A stretch of DNA of 64,000 bases from Aromatoleum bremense. GTDB lineage: Bacteria > Pseudomonadota > Gammaproteobacteria > Burkholderiales > Rhodocyclaceae. The stretch spans positions 744,001 through 808,000 of the forward strand of contig NZ_CP059467.1 of NCBI RefSeq assembly GCF_017894365.1, read 5' to 3'. This document shows positions 19,231 through 27,921 of this stretch, one piece after another (position 1 is the stretch's first letter; each line of letters starts with the position of its first letter). Under the pieces are notes generated by a model, which saw nothing but the letters and a program-made list of their open reading frames with translations, was not told the origin of the DNA and ran no database searches. The position numbers were made by a program, and so were the translations under genes.

Positions 19231-20898
19231 TCAGCCTCCGATCATTTCGGTGTTCGCGGCGCCGGGAGGCACCATCGGATAGACGAATTCCTCGCGGTCG
19301 ATCGATGCGTGGATCAGACACGGCCCCGGGGCGTTCAGCGCCTGGGCAAGCGCCGCGCGCGGGTTCTGGGCCGTATCGAGATCGACGCCATCGATGCCGA
19401 AGCCTTCGGCAATTTTCAGAAAATCGGGTGCGCCCCGGTACTTCGACGCGAACACGCGCTTACCGTAGAACAGGCTCTGCTGCTGATACACCAGCCCCAG
19501 CGAGTTGTTGTTCATCAGCACGATCTTCACGCTGAGTCCCTCTTCGGCGAGCGTCGCGAGTTCCTGGATGTTCATCTTGAAGCTGCCATCACCAGTGAAG
19601 CACACGACCGTTCGCGCGGGCGCCGCCAGCGCCGCGCCGACCGCCACCGGCAAGCCGAATCCCATCGTCCCGAAACCGCCCGAGGTCAGCCACTGACGGG
19701 GTCGGCGGAACGGATAAGCCTGGGCGACCCACATCTGGTGCTGCCCGACGTCAGTGGTGACTACTGCATCATCGCCGACCACGGAGGCGACCGCCTGGAC
19801 GAGGCCATAATGGCTGCGCGGATCGTCCAGCCCCGGCATCTGCAGTGGAAAACGGCTTTTGAGGCTGCCGACACGCGATAGCCAGCGCTTGCGCAGCCTG
19901 ACGTTCACCCGCGGCAACAGCGCTTCGAGAACCACGCCGACATCCCCATTGATCGCGACATGCGCGTTCTTGATCTTGTGCAGTTCGGACGGATCGATGT
20001 CGATATGCACGATCTTCGCCTGCGGACAGAATTGCGCCGCCTTGCCGATCGCCCGGTCGTCGAAGCGCGCGCCGACGCAGACCAGCAGGTCCGATTCTTC
20101 GAGGATGAAATTCGTGTAGCGCGCGCCATGCATTCCCAGCATGCCGAGCGAAAGCGGGTGGTCGATCGGCATCACGCCCAGCGCCATCAGCGTCATCGTG
20201 GTCGGCAATCCGGCATGCTCGGCGAGCGTGACGATTTGCTGCGCCGCGCCGGAATGAACCACGCCGCCGCCGACATAGAGCACGGGCCGTTCCGCAGCAT
20301 TGATGAGTCGCGCCGCCTCCTCGATCGCGCCCAGATCGCTTGCGGGCGCGGCATCGGGGATGGCCGGCAGCGGAAACGCATCGAAGCTCACGACCTGGGT
20401 CTGCACATCCTTCGGAATGTCGATCAGCACCGGGCCGGGCCGCCCGGACATCGCGAGGCGAAACGCGTCGGGAATCACCTGCAGCAATTCGTCGGCCGAG
20501 CGCACGAGGAAATTATGCTTCGTGATCGGCACCGTCATGCCGTAGATGTCGGCTTCCTGGAAGGCGTCGGTGCCGATCATCGAAAGTGGCACCTGCCCGG
20601 TGATCGCCACCATGGGAATCGAGTCCAGATGCGCGTCGGCGATCGCCGTAACGAGGTTGGTCGCGCCGGGGCCGCTCGAGGCGAAGCACACTTCCGGGCG
20701 CCCCGACACCCTGGCCATCCCCTGGGCGATGAAGCCGGCCCCCTGTTCATGACGGGCGAGCACGTGGCGAATCAGTTTGCTACCCGACAACGCATCGTAG
20801 AGCGGCAGGATCGCGCCGCCCGGAATGCCGGCAACGGTGCGTATGCCCTGCCGTTCAAGTAAGCGCAGGATCAGTTCGGCGCCGGTCATCTGGATCAT
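19231..20898 (-). CDS. ilvB: Acetolactate synthase large subunit
   Basis: ThDP enzyme that condenses pyruvate with pyruvate or 2-oxobutyrate, the first common step to valine, leucine and isoleucine. The 555-residue protein starts MIQMTGAELILRLLERQG, has the catalytic Glu in ARHEQGAGFIAQGMAR, and the ThDP motif GDGSFKMNIQELAT near residue 440. ATG 20898 has AAGGAG seven bases upstream. Upstream lie a leader peptide and a terminator hairpin typical of attenuation control. Confidence 0.95.
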   Translation of the reverse strand: MIQMTGAELILRLLERQGIRTVAGIPGGAILPLYDALSGSKLIRHVLARHEQGAGFIAQGMARVSGRPEVCFASSGPGATNLVTAIADAHLDSIPMVAITGQVPLSMIGTDAFQEADIYGMTVPITKHNFLVRSADELLQVIPDAFRLAMSGRPGPVLIDIPKDVQTQVVSFDAFPLPAIPDAAPASDLGAIEEAARLINAAERPVLYVGGGVVHSGAAQQIVTLAEHAGLPTTMTLMALGVMPIDHPLSLGMLGMHGARYTNFILEESDLLVCVGARFDDRAIGKAAQFCPQAKIVHIDIDPSELHKIKNAHVAINGDVGVVLEALLPRVNVRLRKRWLSRVGSLKSRFPLQMPGLDDPRSHYGLVQAVASVVGDDAVVTTDVGQHQMWVAQAYPFRRPRQWLTSGGFGTMGFGLPVAVGAALAAPARTVVCFTGDGSFKMNIQELATLAEEGLSVKIVLMNNNSLGLVYQQQSLFYGKRVFASKYRGAPDFLKIAEGFGIDGVDLDTAQNPRAALAQALNAPGPCLIHASIDREEFVYPMVPPGAANTEMIGG

Positions 20899-20943
20899 GA
20901 TGATCTCCTTCGGTTCATATTCGGCGACAGGAACCGGCGACGC

Positions 20944-20985
20944 AAAAACCAACCCCCGCCGGGCTTGCGCGCCGGCGGGGGTTGG
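20944..20985 (-). terminator. Attenuator terminator of the ilvBN leader
   Basis: On the minus strand CCAACCCCCGCCGG (20985-20972) pairs perfectly with CCGGCGGGGGTTGG (20962-20949), with a nine-base loop, and is followed by five T (20948-20944). It is an intrinsic terminator placed 46 bases before ilvB and 30 bases after a Val/Leu-rich leader peptide, as in classical amino-acid attenuators. A competing antiterminator was not worked out. Confidence 0.85.
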
Positions 20986-21014
20986 AATCGATGCTACCTG
21001 GTTGTCCCTTGCCC

Positions 21015-21092
21015 TTAAGACGCGCGCCTGCCTACGCTTGCTACTACGCGTACCGGCAGTACTACGGCGAGGGAGAGAACCAGATGCGTCAT
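21015..21092 (-). CDS. ilvBN operon leader peptide
   Basis: A 25-codon frame, ATG 21092 to TAA 21015, upstream of ilvBN. It encodes seven Val and four Leu among 25 residues (beginning MTHLVLSLAVVLPV, then RVVASVGRR) and no Ile. Val/Leu codons are what a leader sensing the products of this pathway should contain, and E. coli ilvBN has a similar Val/Leu leader. The terminator hairpin starts 30 bases after the stop. No clear Shine-Dalgarno precedes the ATG, which is the weak point. Function is inferred from composition and position. Confidence 0.75.
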   Translation of the reverse strand: MTHLVLSLAVVLPVRVVASVGRRAS

Positions 21093-21123
21093 GGCATTAC
21101 AAATATCGGGATCAGTGCTCCGG

Positions 21124-21153
21124 ATTCTAACCACGGATCGGACGAAAAAACAA
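21124..21153 (-). promoter_or_regulatory. Candidate sigma-70 promoter of ilv leader-ilvBN
   Basis: Minus-strand TTGTTT (21153-21148), an 18-base spacer and TAGAAT (21129-21124) lie 31 bases before the leader ATG, just after the end of fadD. The spacing fits, and the position gives a leader transcript of about 220 bases before ilvB. It was found by eye only. Confidence 0.4.
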
Positions 21154-21173
21154 GCACGACGCGGGCAGTGCGT

Positions 21174-22844
21174 TCAGGCCTTCCCGTCCCGCAACAGGCG
21201 CCGCAGGATCTTCCCGACATTCGTCTTCGGCAACTCGTCGCGAAACTCCACGAGGTGAGGGACTTTGTATGCGGTCAGGCTTTCGCGACAATGGGCAATG
21301 ATCATCTCGCGGGTGAGCGAGGGATCCTTGCGCACGATGAACACTTTGACGGCTTCGCCGGTGCGCTCGTCCGGCACGCCCACCGCGGCGACCTCCAGCA
21401 CGCCCGGATGGCTTGCGACGACATCCTCGATCTCGTTCGGAAAGACGTTGAAACCTGACACCAGGATCATGTCTTTCTTGCGATCGACGATGCGCACAAA
21501 GCCTTTTTCGTCGATCGTCGCGATGTCACCGGTGCGGAGGAAACCATCGGGCGTAAAGACGTGGGCCGTATCCTCCGGCCGATTCCAGTACTCGCGCATC
21601 ACCTGTGGCCCTCGCACGCACAGCTCGCCGGGCTGCCCGAACGGCATTTCGCTGCCGTCGTCGCCGCGAATGCTCACTTCCGTCGATGAAACGGGCAGGC
21701 CGATCGAATGATTGAAGGCGGGCAGATCCAGCGGGTTTATGGTCACCGCGGGCGATGTTTCGGTCAGCCCGTAGGCCTCGATAAGCGGCTTTCCGGTGAT
21801 CCTGCCCCACCGCTCCGCCACCTGCTGCTGAACCGCCATTCCCCCGCCGAGCGCGATGTTGAGCCGGGAGAAATCGAGCTTGGCAAAATCCGGGTTGTTC
21901 AGTAACGCATTGAACAGCGTATTGACCCCGGTGATGGCGGTGAATTTGTACTTGGCGAGTTCCTTGATGAAGCCTGGAATGTCGCGAGGATTGGTGATCA
22001 GCACGTTCGTCGCGCCGAGCTTGAAGAACGTCAGGCAGTTCGCAGTCAGGGAAAAAATATGATAGAGCGGAAGCGCCGTGATGATGATTTCCTCGCCTTC
22101 ATGCAGGAAGGGCCGGATCCAGGCGTGTGCCTGCTGCAAATTCGCGATGATGTTGCGATGGGTCAGTACCGCCCCCTTCGCCACGCCGGTGGTGCCACCC
22201 GTGTATTGGAGAAAGGCAATGTCGTCGTGTCCGACGCTCACCGGCTCGAGCGGGAACGCGGCGCCCCTGGATAACGCCGCCGAAAAGCTCACATGGCCCG
22301 GGAGATTCCATGGCGGCACCAGCTTCTTCACCTGCCGGACGACCAGATTGACGATCAGGCTTTTCGGAAAGCCGAGCATTTCGCCGAGGCTCGTGACCAC
22401 GATATGAGGCATCCTGAGCTTCGGCAGCACGTGTTCGAGCGTGCTGGCGAAATTCTCGATGATGACAATCGTCTCGGCACCGGAGTCGCGGAGCTGATGC
22501 TCCAGTTCACGAGCGGTGTAAAGCGGATTGACGTTGACGACGACATAGCCAGCCCTGAGCACTCCGAACATTGCGATCGGGTACTGCAGCATGTTGGGCA
22601 TCATCAGCGCAACGCGCGCACCCTTCGCAAGCTTCAGTGCGCCTTGCAGGAAGCCCGCGAACCGGGCGGACAACCGGTCGAGTTCGGCATAGCTGACACC
22701 CTTGCCCATGTTGATGTAGGCTGGCCGGTCGCCGAACTGCCGCACACTCCGGCTGAACAGGTCGCCGATGGAGCTGAACTCGTCGGGATCAATTTCTGCG
22801 GGAACGCCCCGGGGATAGCTCTGCAGCCAGATCTTTTCCATCAT
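21174..22844 (-). CDS. fadD: Long-chain fatty-acid CoA ligase
   Basis: AMP-forming ligase that activates fatty acids to acyl-CoA for beta-oxidation at the inner membrane. The 556-residue protein has the P-loop [12 protein letters not shown] near residue 217, the AYGLTETSP motif, the [10 protein letters not shown] hinge, and a C-terminal Lys motif in [11 protein letters not shown]. The N-terminus ([15 protein letters not shown]) matches FadD closely. Two consecutive ATGs (22844, 22841) can serve as start. It ends just upstream of the ilvBN leader. Confidence 0.92.
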   Translation of the reverse strand: MMEKIWLQSYPRGVPAEIDPDEFSSIGDLFSRSVRQFGDRPAYINMGKGVSYAELDRLSARFAGFLQGALKLAKGARVALMMPNMLQYPIAMFGVLRAGYVVVNVNPLYTARELEHQLRDSGAETIVIIENFASTLEHVLPKLRMPHIVVTSLGEMLGFPKSLIVNLVVRQVKKLVPPWNLPGHVSFSAALSRGAAFPLEPVSVGHDDIAFLQYTGGTTGVAKGAVLTHRNIIANLQQAHAWIRPFLHEGEEIIITALPLYHIFSLTANCLTFFKLGATNVLITNPRDIPGFIKELAKYKFTAITGVNTLFNALLNNPDFAKLDFSRLNIALGGGMAVQQQVAERWGRITGKPLIEAYGLTETSPAVTINPLDLPAFNHSIGLPVSSTEVSIRGDDGSEMPFGQPGELCVRGPQVMREYWNRPEDTAHVFTPDGFLRTGDIATIDEKGFVRIVDRKKDMILVSGFNVFPNEIEDVVASHPGVLEVAAVGVPDERTGEAVKVFIVRKDPSLTREMIIAHCRESLTAYKVPHLVEFRDELPKTNVGKILRRLLRDGKA

Positions 22845-23015
22845 CGACTCCTTCAGCTAGAAACCGCTGCCGGCAAGCGCGATCTGGCCATGCTTGTCCG
22901 GAACCTGATCGGCGCCAGACGCGCGGCGCCGGCTTCCAGCCTGTAACCGGAGCCGCGGCGATCGTCGCGCCTCCTCACCGGACTCGCGAATCCGCCGCAA
23001 CGGGAAGCTACTGCG

Positions 23016-23474
23016 TTATTTTTCGTCCTCTTCGCCTGGCTCGCGCGGCCAGTTGCGAATGTAGTTTTTCAGCATCCGGTTCTCAAAACTCTGTTCTTCA
23101 AGCACCGCCTTCGCCACGTCATGGAAGGACACCACGCCCATCAGCGTATTACCGTCCATCACTGGCAGATAACGCTGATGATGATCGACCATGAGGCGGC
23201 GCAGCGCGTCCATCTCCATGTCCGGGGACGCGATCATCGGCCCGGAAAGCATCGCCGCTTCAACGGGCATCTCGGCCCATCCCGCCCCGCCCTTGTGTAC
23301 CGCCTGCAGCACCTCGCGAAAGGTCAGCATGCCGGTCATCTGACCCTGCGAAAAAACCACGAGCGAGCCGACGTCCTGCTCCGTCATGATGGCTACCGCT
23401 TCAGCCATGCTCCTGCTGGGGGCAATCGTATAGAGCACCTTGCCCTTGATTGCAAGAATCTCGCTCACCAGCAT
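23016..23474 (-). CDS. Two-CBS-domain protein
   Basis: A 152-residue soluble protein made of two CBS motifs: residues about 8-60 (TIAPSRSMAEAVAIMTEQDVGSL) and about 75-130 (MIASPDMEMDALRRLMVDHHQRYLPV). CBS pairs bind adenine nucleotides and regulate partner proteins, but nothing shows the partner here. ATG 23474 begins MLVSEILAIKGK, which matches the usual N-terminus of stand-alone CBS proteins. The 171 bases between it and fadD hold no obvious gene. Confidence 0.85.
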   Translation of the reverse strand: MLVSEILAIKGKVLYTIAPSRSMAEAVAIMTEQDVGSLVVFSQGQMTGMLTFREVLQAVHKGGAGWAEMPVEAAMLSGPMIASPDMEMDALRRLMVDHHQRYLPVMDGNTLMGVVSFHDVAKAVLEEQSFENRMLKNYIRNWPREPGEEDEK

Positions 23475-23623
23475 TTGTGTTCCCCCACCATTTTCATGTA
23501 ATTCACCTTGGGCGATGTTAGTGGATTGTCGTGAGCGCGAACAGCATCCGCATAAATCGCCACACTCGTCGTCGCGGCGTCTGCGGACATCGAATGCGGC
23601 TCTCCACTCCGTTATTCGAGTTT

Positions 23624-23947
23624 TTATTTGATCAGTTCGTCGAGCTTGCCCGTTCGCTTCGCCCACTCGTCGGCATCCGGCAAGGGATCCTTGCGTTCGA
23701 CGATGGGCTTCCACTGCTGCGCGAGCTCCGCATTGAGTTCGATGAAATGGCGCTGCCCCTCGGGGACGTCATCCTCGGCAAAAATGGCTTCCACCGGGCA
23801 CTCCGCGACGCAGAGGGTGCAGTCGATGCATTCCGTCGGGTCGATCACAAGGAAATTTGCCCCTTCCCTGAAGCAGTCCACCGGACAGACGTCAACACAG
23901 TCGGTGTACTTGCAGCGGATGCAGGCTTCAGCTACAACATAAGTCAT
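23624..23947 (-). CDS. fdxA: 7Fe ferredoxin FdxA
   Basis: A 107-residue ferredoxin closely resembling Azotobacter ferredoxin I, which holds one [3Fe-4S] and one [4Fe-4S] cluster. The cysteine arrangement [17 protein letters not shown] followed by [12 protein letters not shown] shows this, and the C-terminal extension ([15 protein letters not shown] ... [10 protein letters not shown]) is typical. It is a cytoplasmic low-potential electron carrier. It is transcribed away from trxA; the 273 bases between them should hold both promoters. Confidence 0.95.
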   Translation of the reverse strand: MTYVVAEACIRCKYTDCVDVCPVDCFREGANFLVIDPTECIDCTLCVAECPVEAIFAEDDVPEGQRHFIELNAELAQQWKPIVERKDPLPDADEWAKRTGKLDELIK

Positions 23948-24220
23948 TATTTGAACTCCATCAGTTCGATACACGGTCAAAATGGGCGATACTCCCAGTG
24001 CTCCCAATATAGCCGAGAGAGCCCGCTTCATGCCATTGCCGCCACCCCTCGGCTCACGGGCGTAGCACCCGCCCCGGAGAACTTCTTGACGCGAGGGCCG
24101 GCTTCGCATAACTTTTCGAAACTCCCAGCACGAGGCGGTTCGATTTCGCCTTTGTCGACCGGGCCCGTCGGGGCCCGTCCCCTATCCGAAGCACTACCGT
24201 TACCCCTGATGCGAGGAAAC

Positions 24221-24547
24221 ATGAGCGAGCATATCCATTACGTCACTGACGGCAATTTCGAAGCCGAGGTGCTTCAGTCGCAGGCCCCCGTGCTGGTCGA
24301 CTACTGGGCCGAATGGTGCGGTCCGTGCAAGATGATTGCGCCGATCCTGGACGACGTCGCCAAGGAATACGCCGGCAAGCTGAAAGTCGCAAAGCTCAAC
24401 ATCGATGAAAACCAGGAGACGCCCGCCAAATTCGGCGTCCGGGGTATTCCGACGTTGATGCTGTTCAAGGGCGGCAACGTCGAAGCCACCAAGGTCGGGG
24501 CGCTGTCCAAGTCCCAGCTCACCGCCTTCATTGACAGCAACCTCTGA
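24221..24547 (+). CDS. trxA: Thioredoxin 1
   Basis: General cytoplasmic disulfide reductase. The 108-residue protein has the active site WCGPCK (residues 33-38) and the cis-proline segment [17 protein letters not shown] 24221 has GAGGA upstream. It precedes rho by 132 bases on the same strand, an order seen in many proteobacteria, where rho has its own leader region. Confidence 0.97.
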   Translation: MSEHIHYVTDGNFEAEVLQSQAPVLVDYWAEWCGPCKMIAPILDDVAKEYAGKLKVAKLNIDENQETPAKFGVRGIPTLMLFKGGNVEATKVGALSKSQLTAFIDSNL

Positions 24548-24679
24548 CCGGCGCTACAGTCGAAGTCGTTTCCGCGGCGCCTTCCGCGCCCCGTGCCGAA
24601 ATTCCCGGCGCCGCGATTGCCTCTCTCCCCGATCCCTTCACCTGCCTCATCCAATAGCGCCTTGTTGCGCCCTCTCGCC

Positions 24680-25939
24680 ATGCAATTATCGGAGCTGAAG
24701 TCCCTCCACGTAAGCGAACTGCTGGAAATGGCCATCGCGAATGAAATCGATGGCGCCAACAGACTGCGCAAACAGGAACTCGTGTTCGCCTTGCTCAAGA
24801 ACCGGGCGAAGAAGGGCGAACCGATATATGGTGACGGGGCGCTCGAAGTCCTGCCAGACGGATTCGGATTCCTTCGCTCCCCGGACATTTCCTATCTTGC
24901 CGGGACCGATGACATCTACGTTTCCCCGTCACAGATCCGGCGCTTCAACCTTCACACCGGCGACACGATCGAGGGCGAGATCCGCACGCCCAAAGACGGA
25001 GAGCGATATTTCGCGCTGGTCAAGTTGGACAAGATCAATGGCGAGCCTCCCGAGGCCTGCAAGCACAAGATCCTCTTCGAGAACCTCACGCCGCTGCACC
25101 CGAACGAATGCCTCAAGCTCGAACGGGACATCCGCGGAGAAGAAAACATCACGAGCCGGGTGATCGACATGATCGCGCCGATCGGCAAAGGCCAGCGCGG
25201 ACTGATCGTCTCCCCGCCAAAGAGCGGCAAGACGGTGATGTTGCAACACATCGCCCACTCCATCGTCGCCAATCATCCCGACGTCGTCGTCATCGTGCTG
25301 CTAATCGACGAGCGCCCTGAGGAAGTGACCGAGATGCAGCGATCGGTCAAAGGTGAAGTGGTCGCCTCCACCTTCGACGAACCCGCTTCTCGCCACGTGC
25401 AGGTCGCCGAGATGGTGATCGAGAAGGCCAAGCGCCTGACTGAGCACAAGAAGGATGTCGTAATTCTGCTCGACTCGCTGACGCGCCTCGCACGCGCCTA
25501 CAACACCGTGGTGCCCGCTTCCGGCAAGGTGCTCACCGGCGGCGTCGACGCGAACGCGCTGCAGAAGCCCAAGCGCTTTTTCGGCGCCGCCCGGAATATC
25601 GAGGAAGGCGGGTCGCTGACGATCATCGCGACCGCGCTGATCGACACCGGCAGCCGCATGGACGATGTGATCTACGAAGAATTCAAGGGCACCGGCAACA
25701 TGGAGTTGCACCTCGATCGCCGTATGGCCGAGAAGCGGGTTTATCCTGCGATCAACGTCAATCGGTCCGGTACCCGCCGGGAGGAACTCCTCCTCAAGCC
25801 CGACGTACTGCAGAAAGTGTGGATCCTGCGTAAATTGCTGTACGGCATGGACGACATCGACGCGATGGAATTCCTGCTGGACAAGATCAAGGCCACCAAG
25901 AGCAACGGTGAGTTCTTCGACGCGATGCGGCGCGGCTGA
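24680..25939 (+). CDS. rho: Transcription termination factor Rho
   Basis: Hexameric RNA-dependent ATPase that ends transcription and is cytoplasmic. At 419 residues it equals the E. coli length. The N-terminal helix bundle is followed by the RNA-binding cold-shock fold ([20 protein letters not shown]), the P-loop [10 protein letters not shown] near residue 178, Walker [16 protein letters not shown] near 260, and the Q- and R-loop regions. The start at 24680 gives the normal [15 protein letters not shown]-terminus. It is followed by a strong intrinsic terminator. Confidence 0.98.
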   Translation: MQLSELKSLHVSELLEMAIANEIDGANRLRKQELVFALLKNRAKKGEPIYGDGALEVLPDGFGFLRSPDISYLAGTDDIYVSPSQIRRFNLHTGDTIEGEIRTPKDGERYFALVKLDKINGEPPEACKHKILFENLTPLHPNECLKLERDIRGEENITSRVIDMIAPIGKGQRGLIVSPPKSGKTVMLQHIAHSIVANHPDVVVIVLLIDERPEEVTEMQRSVKGEVVASTFDEPASRHVQVAEMVIEKAKRLTEHKKDVVILLDSLTRLARAYNTVVPASGKVLTGGVDANALQKPKRFFGAARNIEEGGSLTIIATALIDTGSRMDDVIYEEFKGTGNMELHLDRRMAEKRVYPAINVNRSGTRREELLLKPDVLQKVWILRKLLYGMDDIDAMEFLLDKIKATKSNGEFFDAMRRG

Positions 25940-25958
25940 AGCAGAACGCTCAAGTCAT

Positions 25959-25987
25959 AACGCCACCCGAGGGTGGCGTTTTTGTTT
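25959..25987 (+). terminator. Intrinsic terminator of rho
   Basis: AACGCCACCC (25959-25968) pairs with GGGTGGCGTT (25971-25980), followed by TTTGTTT. It lies 20 bases after the rho stop. It also appears to be the insertion target of the group II intron that begins two bases after the T-run. Confidence 0.9.
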
Positions 25988-26397
25988 GGTGCGCCCGGCA
26001 GGGCGCACTCACTTGGAGGTGGAAGTCCTCTACTCGCCCGGCAAGGGGAAGAGTTAGCTGAACGGCAAGGGTGTCGCGGGTAACTGCGAATCTGGAGGAA
26101 GCCGAAGGCAAAGCGTTGACCTGACGAACAGGAAGCGGATACGAGGCGGCACAGCGGGGTAAGGCGGCCAATATCGTCAAAGCCCGAAACTTGCACGGGA
26201 CGCTGTGACGTATATCCGACAGGTATAAGCGTGAAGGTGGGTGCGTCATACCCGGGGAGATCCTCACGGGTGCCATGGTGCTACTGACGTCGCGAGGCGT
26301 CGGGATGCGCGTGAGGAAGTCAGCCGAGGCCATAGTAGGCGCCAGTATGGGCTGAAGGGCCGAACATGGAAGAACGCGAGTAGGCGAACGTTTCTCG

Positions 26398-27696
26398 ATG
26401 AAGCCATTGAAGGCAGAAGCCCGTCGGCAAGACGGGGCGCGGGCGGCAGGCTCCGGACGGTATCCGGAGGGGGCTGGGCTGCGTGTCGAGGCGGAATCGA
26501 CGGGCGTTGAGCGGACGAAAGCGGAGTTGGAGCGGATGAGCGAGCTGATGGAGGCCGTGTGTGAGCGCGGCAACCTGTGGCTTGCTTACGAGCGGGTGAT
26601 CCGAAACAAAGGCGCGGCCGGTGTTGATGGCATCGGGGTGGCCGAGTTCAAGGCACATCTGCAGCAACACTGGCCGACGATCAGGGCCAGGCTGCTGGCG
26701 GGGACGTACATCCCGCAGGCGGTACGCCGAGTGGATATCCCCAAGCCGCAAGGCGGGGTGAGGACGCTCGGCATTCCGACGCTGACGGATCGACTGATCC
26801 AACAAGCGTTGCATCAGGTGCTCTCGCCGATCTTCGAGGCGGATTTCTCCGAGTCGAGCTACGGCTTCCGGCCGGGGAGAAACGCCCATCAGGCGGTCCA
26901 GGCGGCGCGGCAGTATGTCGCCGAAGGCCGGCGTATCGTGGTGGACATGGCTCTGGAGAAGTTCTTCGATCGGGTCAATCACGACATTCTGATGGTGAGG
27001 CTCGCGAAGAAGATCGGGGATGGGCGGGTACTGAAACTCATCCGGCGGTATCTGGAAGCGGGGATGATGGCAGAGGGCGTCGTCAGCCCGAGGACGCAGG
27101 GCACACCGCAAGGAGGCCCCCTGAGTCCGTTGCTGTCGAACATCCTGCTGACGGAATTGGACCGGGAACTGGAACGTCGGGGTCACGCGTTCTGTCGCTA
27201 CGCGGACGACTGCAACATCTACGTCCGAAGCCATGCGGCAGGCGAGCGGATACTGACGAGTATCAGCCGGTTTCTGTCCGAGCGGCTCAAGCTCACGGTC
27301 AGTGAAGCCAAGAGCGCGGTCGCGCGACCGTGGGAGCGGAAGTTTCTGGGCTACAGCGTCAGCTGGCACAAGGCCCCGAAACTGCGGATCGCGCCGAGCA
27401 GCCTGCAACGGCTGCAAGACAAGGTCCGGGAGGTGCTCAAAGGTGCGGGAGGGCGAAGCGTGGGTGGCACGATCGACGAGTTGAACCCGGTGCTGCGGGG
27501 CTGGGCAGCGTATTTCAAGCTGACCGAAACCAAAACGCCGCTGGAGACGCTTGACGGGTGGCTACGGCGCAAGCTGCGCTGCATTCTGTGGCGACAGTGG
27601 AAACGCCCGTATACTCGTGCGAAGAACCTGATGAAGGCGGGACTGAAGGAGGAGCGGGCATTCCGCTCGGCGTTCAACCAACGCGGGCCGTGGTGA
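26398..27696 (+). CDS. Group II intron reverse transcriptase/maturase, degenerate
   Basis: A 432-residue intron-encoded protein: RT domain about 60-310, then maturase domain X about 330-432, with no endonuclease domain. Family motifs include GIPTLTDRLIQQAL, YGFRPGRNAHQAV, TPQGGPLSPLLSNI and the YADD box (RYADDCNIYV). Two defects are visible. Motif A reads DMALEKFFD where the family has an Asp at the Ala (residue 185, codon 26950-26952). Also, TGA at 27694 interrupts a frame that runs on in the family-like order for 35 more codons (NSGASHMNAAFPKSFFDRLG...) to TGA at 27802. The first 45 or so residues are poorly conserved, so a later start (for example Met47) is possible. Confidence 0.88.
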   Translation: MKPLKAEARRQDGARAAGSGRYPEGAGLRVEAESTGVERTKAELERMSELMEAVCERGNLWLAYERVIRNKGAAGVDGIGVAEFKAHLQQHWPTIRARLLAGTYIPQAVRRVDIPKPQGGVRTLGIPTLTDRLIQQALHQVLSPIFEADFSESSYGFRPGRNAHQAVQAARQYVAEGRRIVVDMALEKFFDRVNHDILMVRLAKKIGDGRVLKLIRRYLEAGMMAEGVVSPRTQGTPQGGPLSPLLSNILLTELDRELERRGHAFCRYADDCNIYVRSHAAGERILTSISRFLSERLKLTVSEAKSAVARPWERKFLGYSVSWHKAPKLRIAPSSLQRLQDKVREVLKGAGGRSVGGTIDELNPVLRGWAAYFKLTETKTPLETLDGWLRRKLRCILWRQWKRPYTRAKNLMKAGLKEERAFRSAFNQRGPW

Positions 27697-27804
27697 AACA
27701 GTGGCGCCAGCCACATGAACGCGGCCTTCCCGAAGTCCTTCTTTGATCGTCTGGGGCTGGTGTCGCTGCTCGATACGACGCGACGACTCCAGTGTCTTAC
27801 ATGA

Positions 27805-27875
27805 ACCGCCGTGTGCGGAACCGCACGTACGGTGGTGTGAGAGGGCGACGGGGGTAACCCCGCCCCCTACTCGAT
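27805..27875 (+). other. Group II intron domains V and VI
   Basis: Domain V is the hairpin at 27805-27836: outer stem ACCGCC/GGTGGT (one G-U pair), a bulge, and inner stem GTGCGG-AA-CCGCAC. Domain VI follows as a GC-rich stem (GACGGGG-GTAA-CCCCG) with an unpaired A near the 3' end that could be the branch point. These support an RNA core that may still fold. Confidence 0.7.
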
Positions 27876-27921
27876 CACCGTTCCGGTGGAGGCTCTATAG
27901 CCGGCCGCCTCTTCGAAGTAG

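Larger units (their letters stand above)
25989..27875 (+). mobile_element. Group II intron, apparent class C, inserted behind the rho terminator
   Basis: About 1.89 kb. The proposed 5' end is GTGCGCC at 25989. A structured, non-coding 5' part (to about 26397) is followed by a reverse transcriptase/maturase gene, then domain V and domain VI hairpins ending in CCCCCTACTCGAT at 27875. Placement right after a terminator hairpin and T-run, and a maturase without an endonuclease domain, are marks of bacterial class C introns. Ends were set by eye from motifs and could be off by a few bases. The encoded protein looks defective (see its entry). Confidence 0.85.

Noticed and set aside
24548-24679. A riboswitch or small gene between trxA and rho
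   Set aside because: Only 132 bases, with no recognisable fold or conserved frame; treated as an ordinary rho leader.
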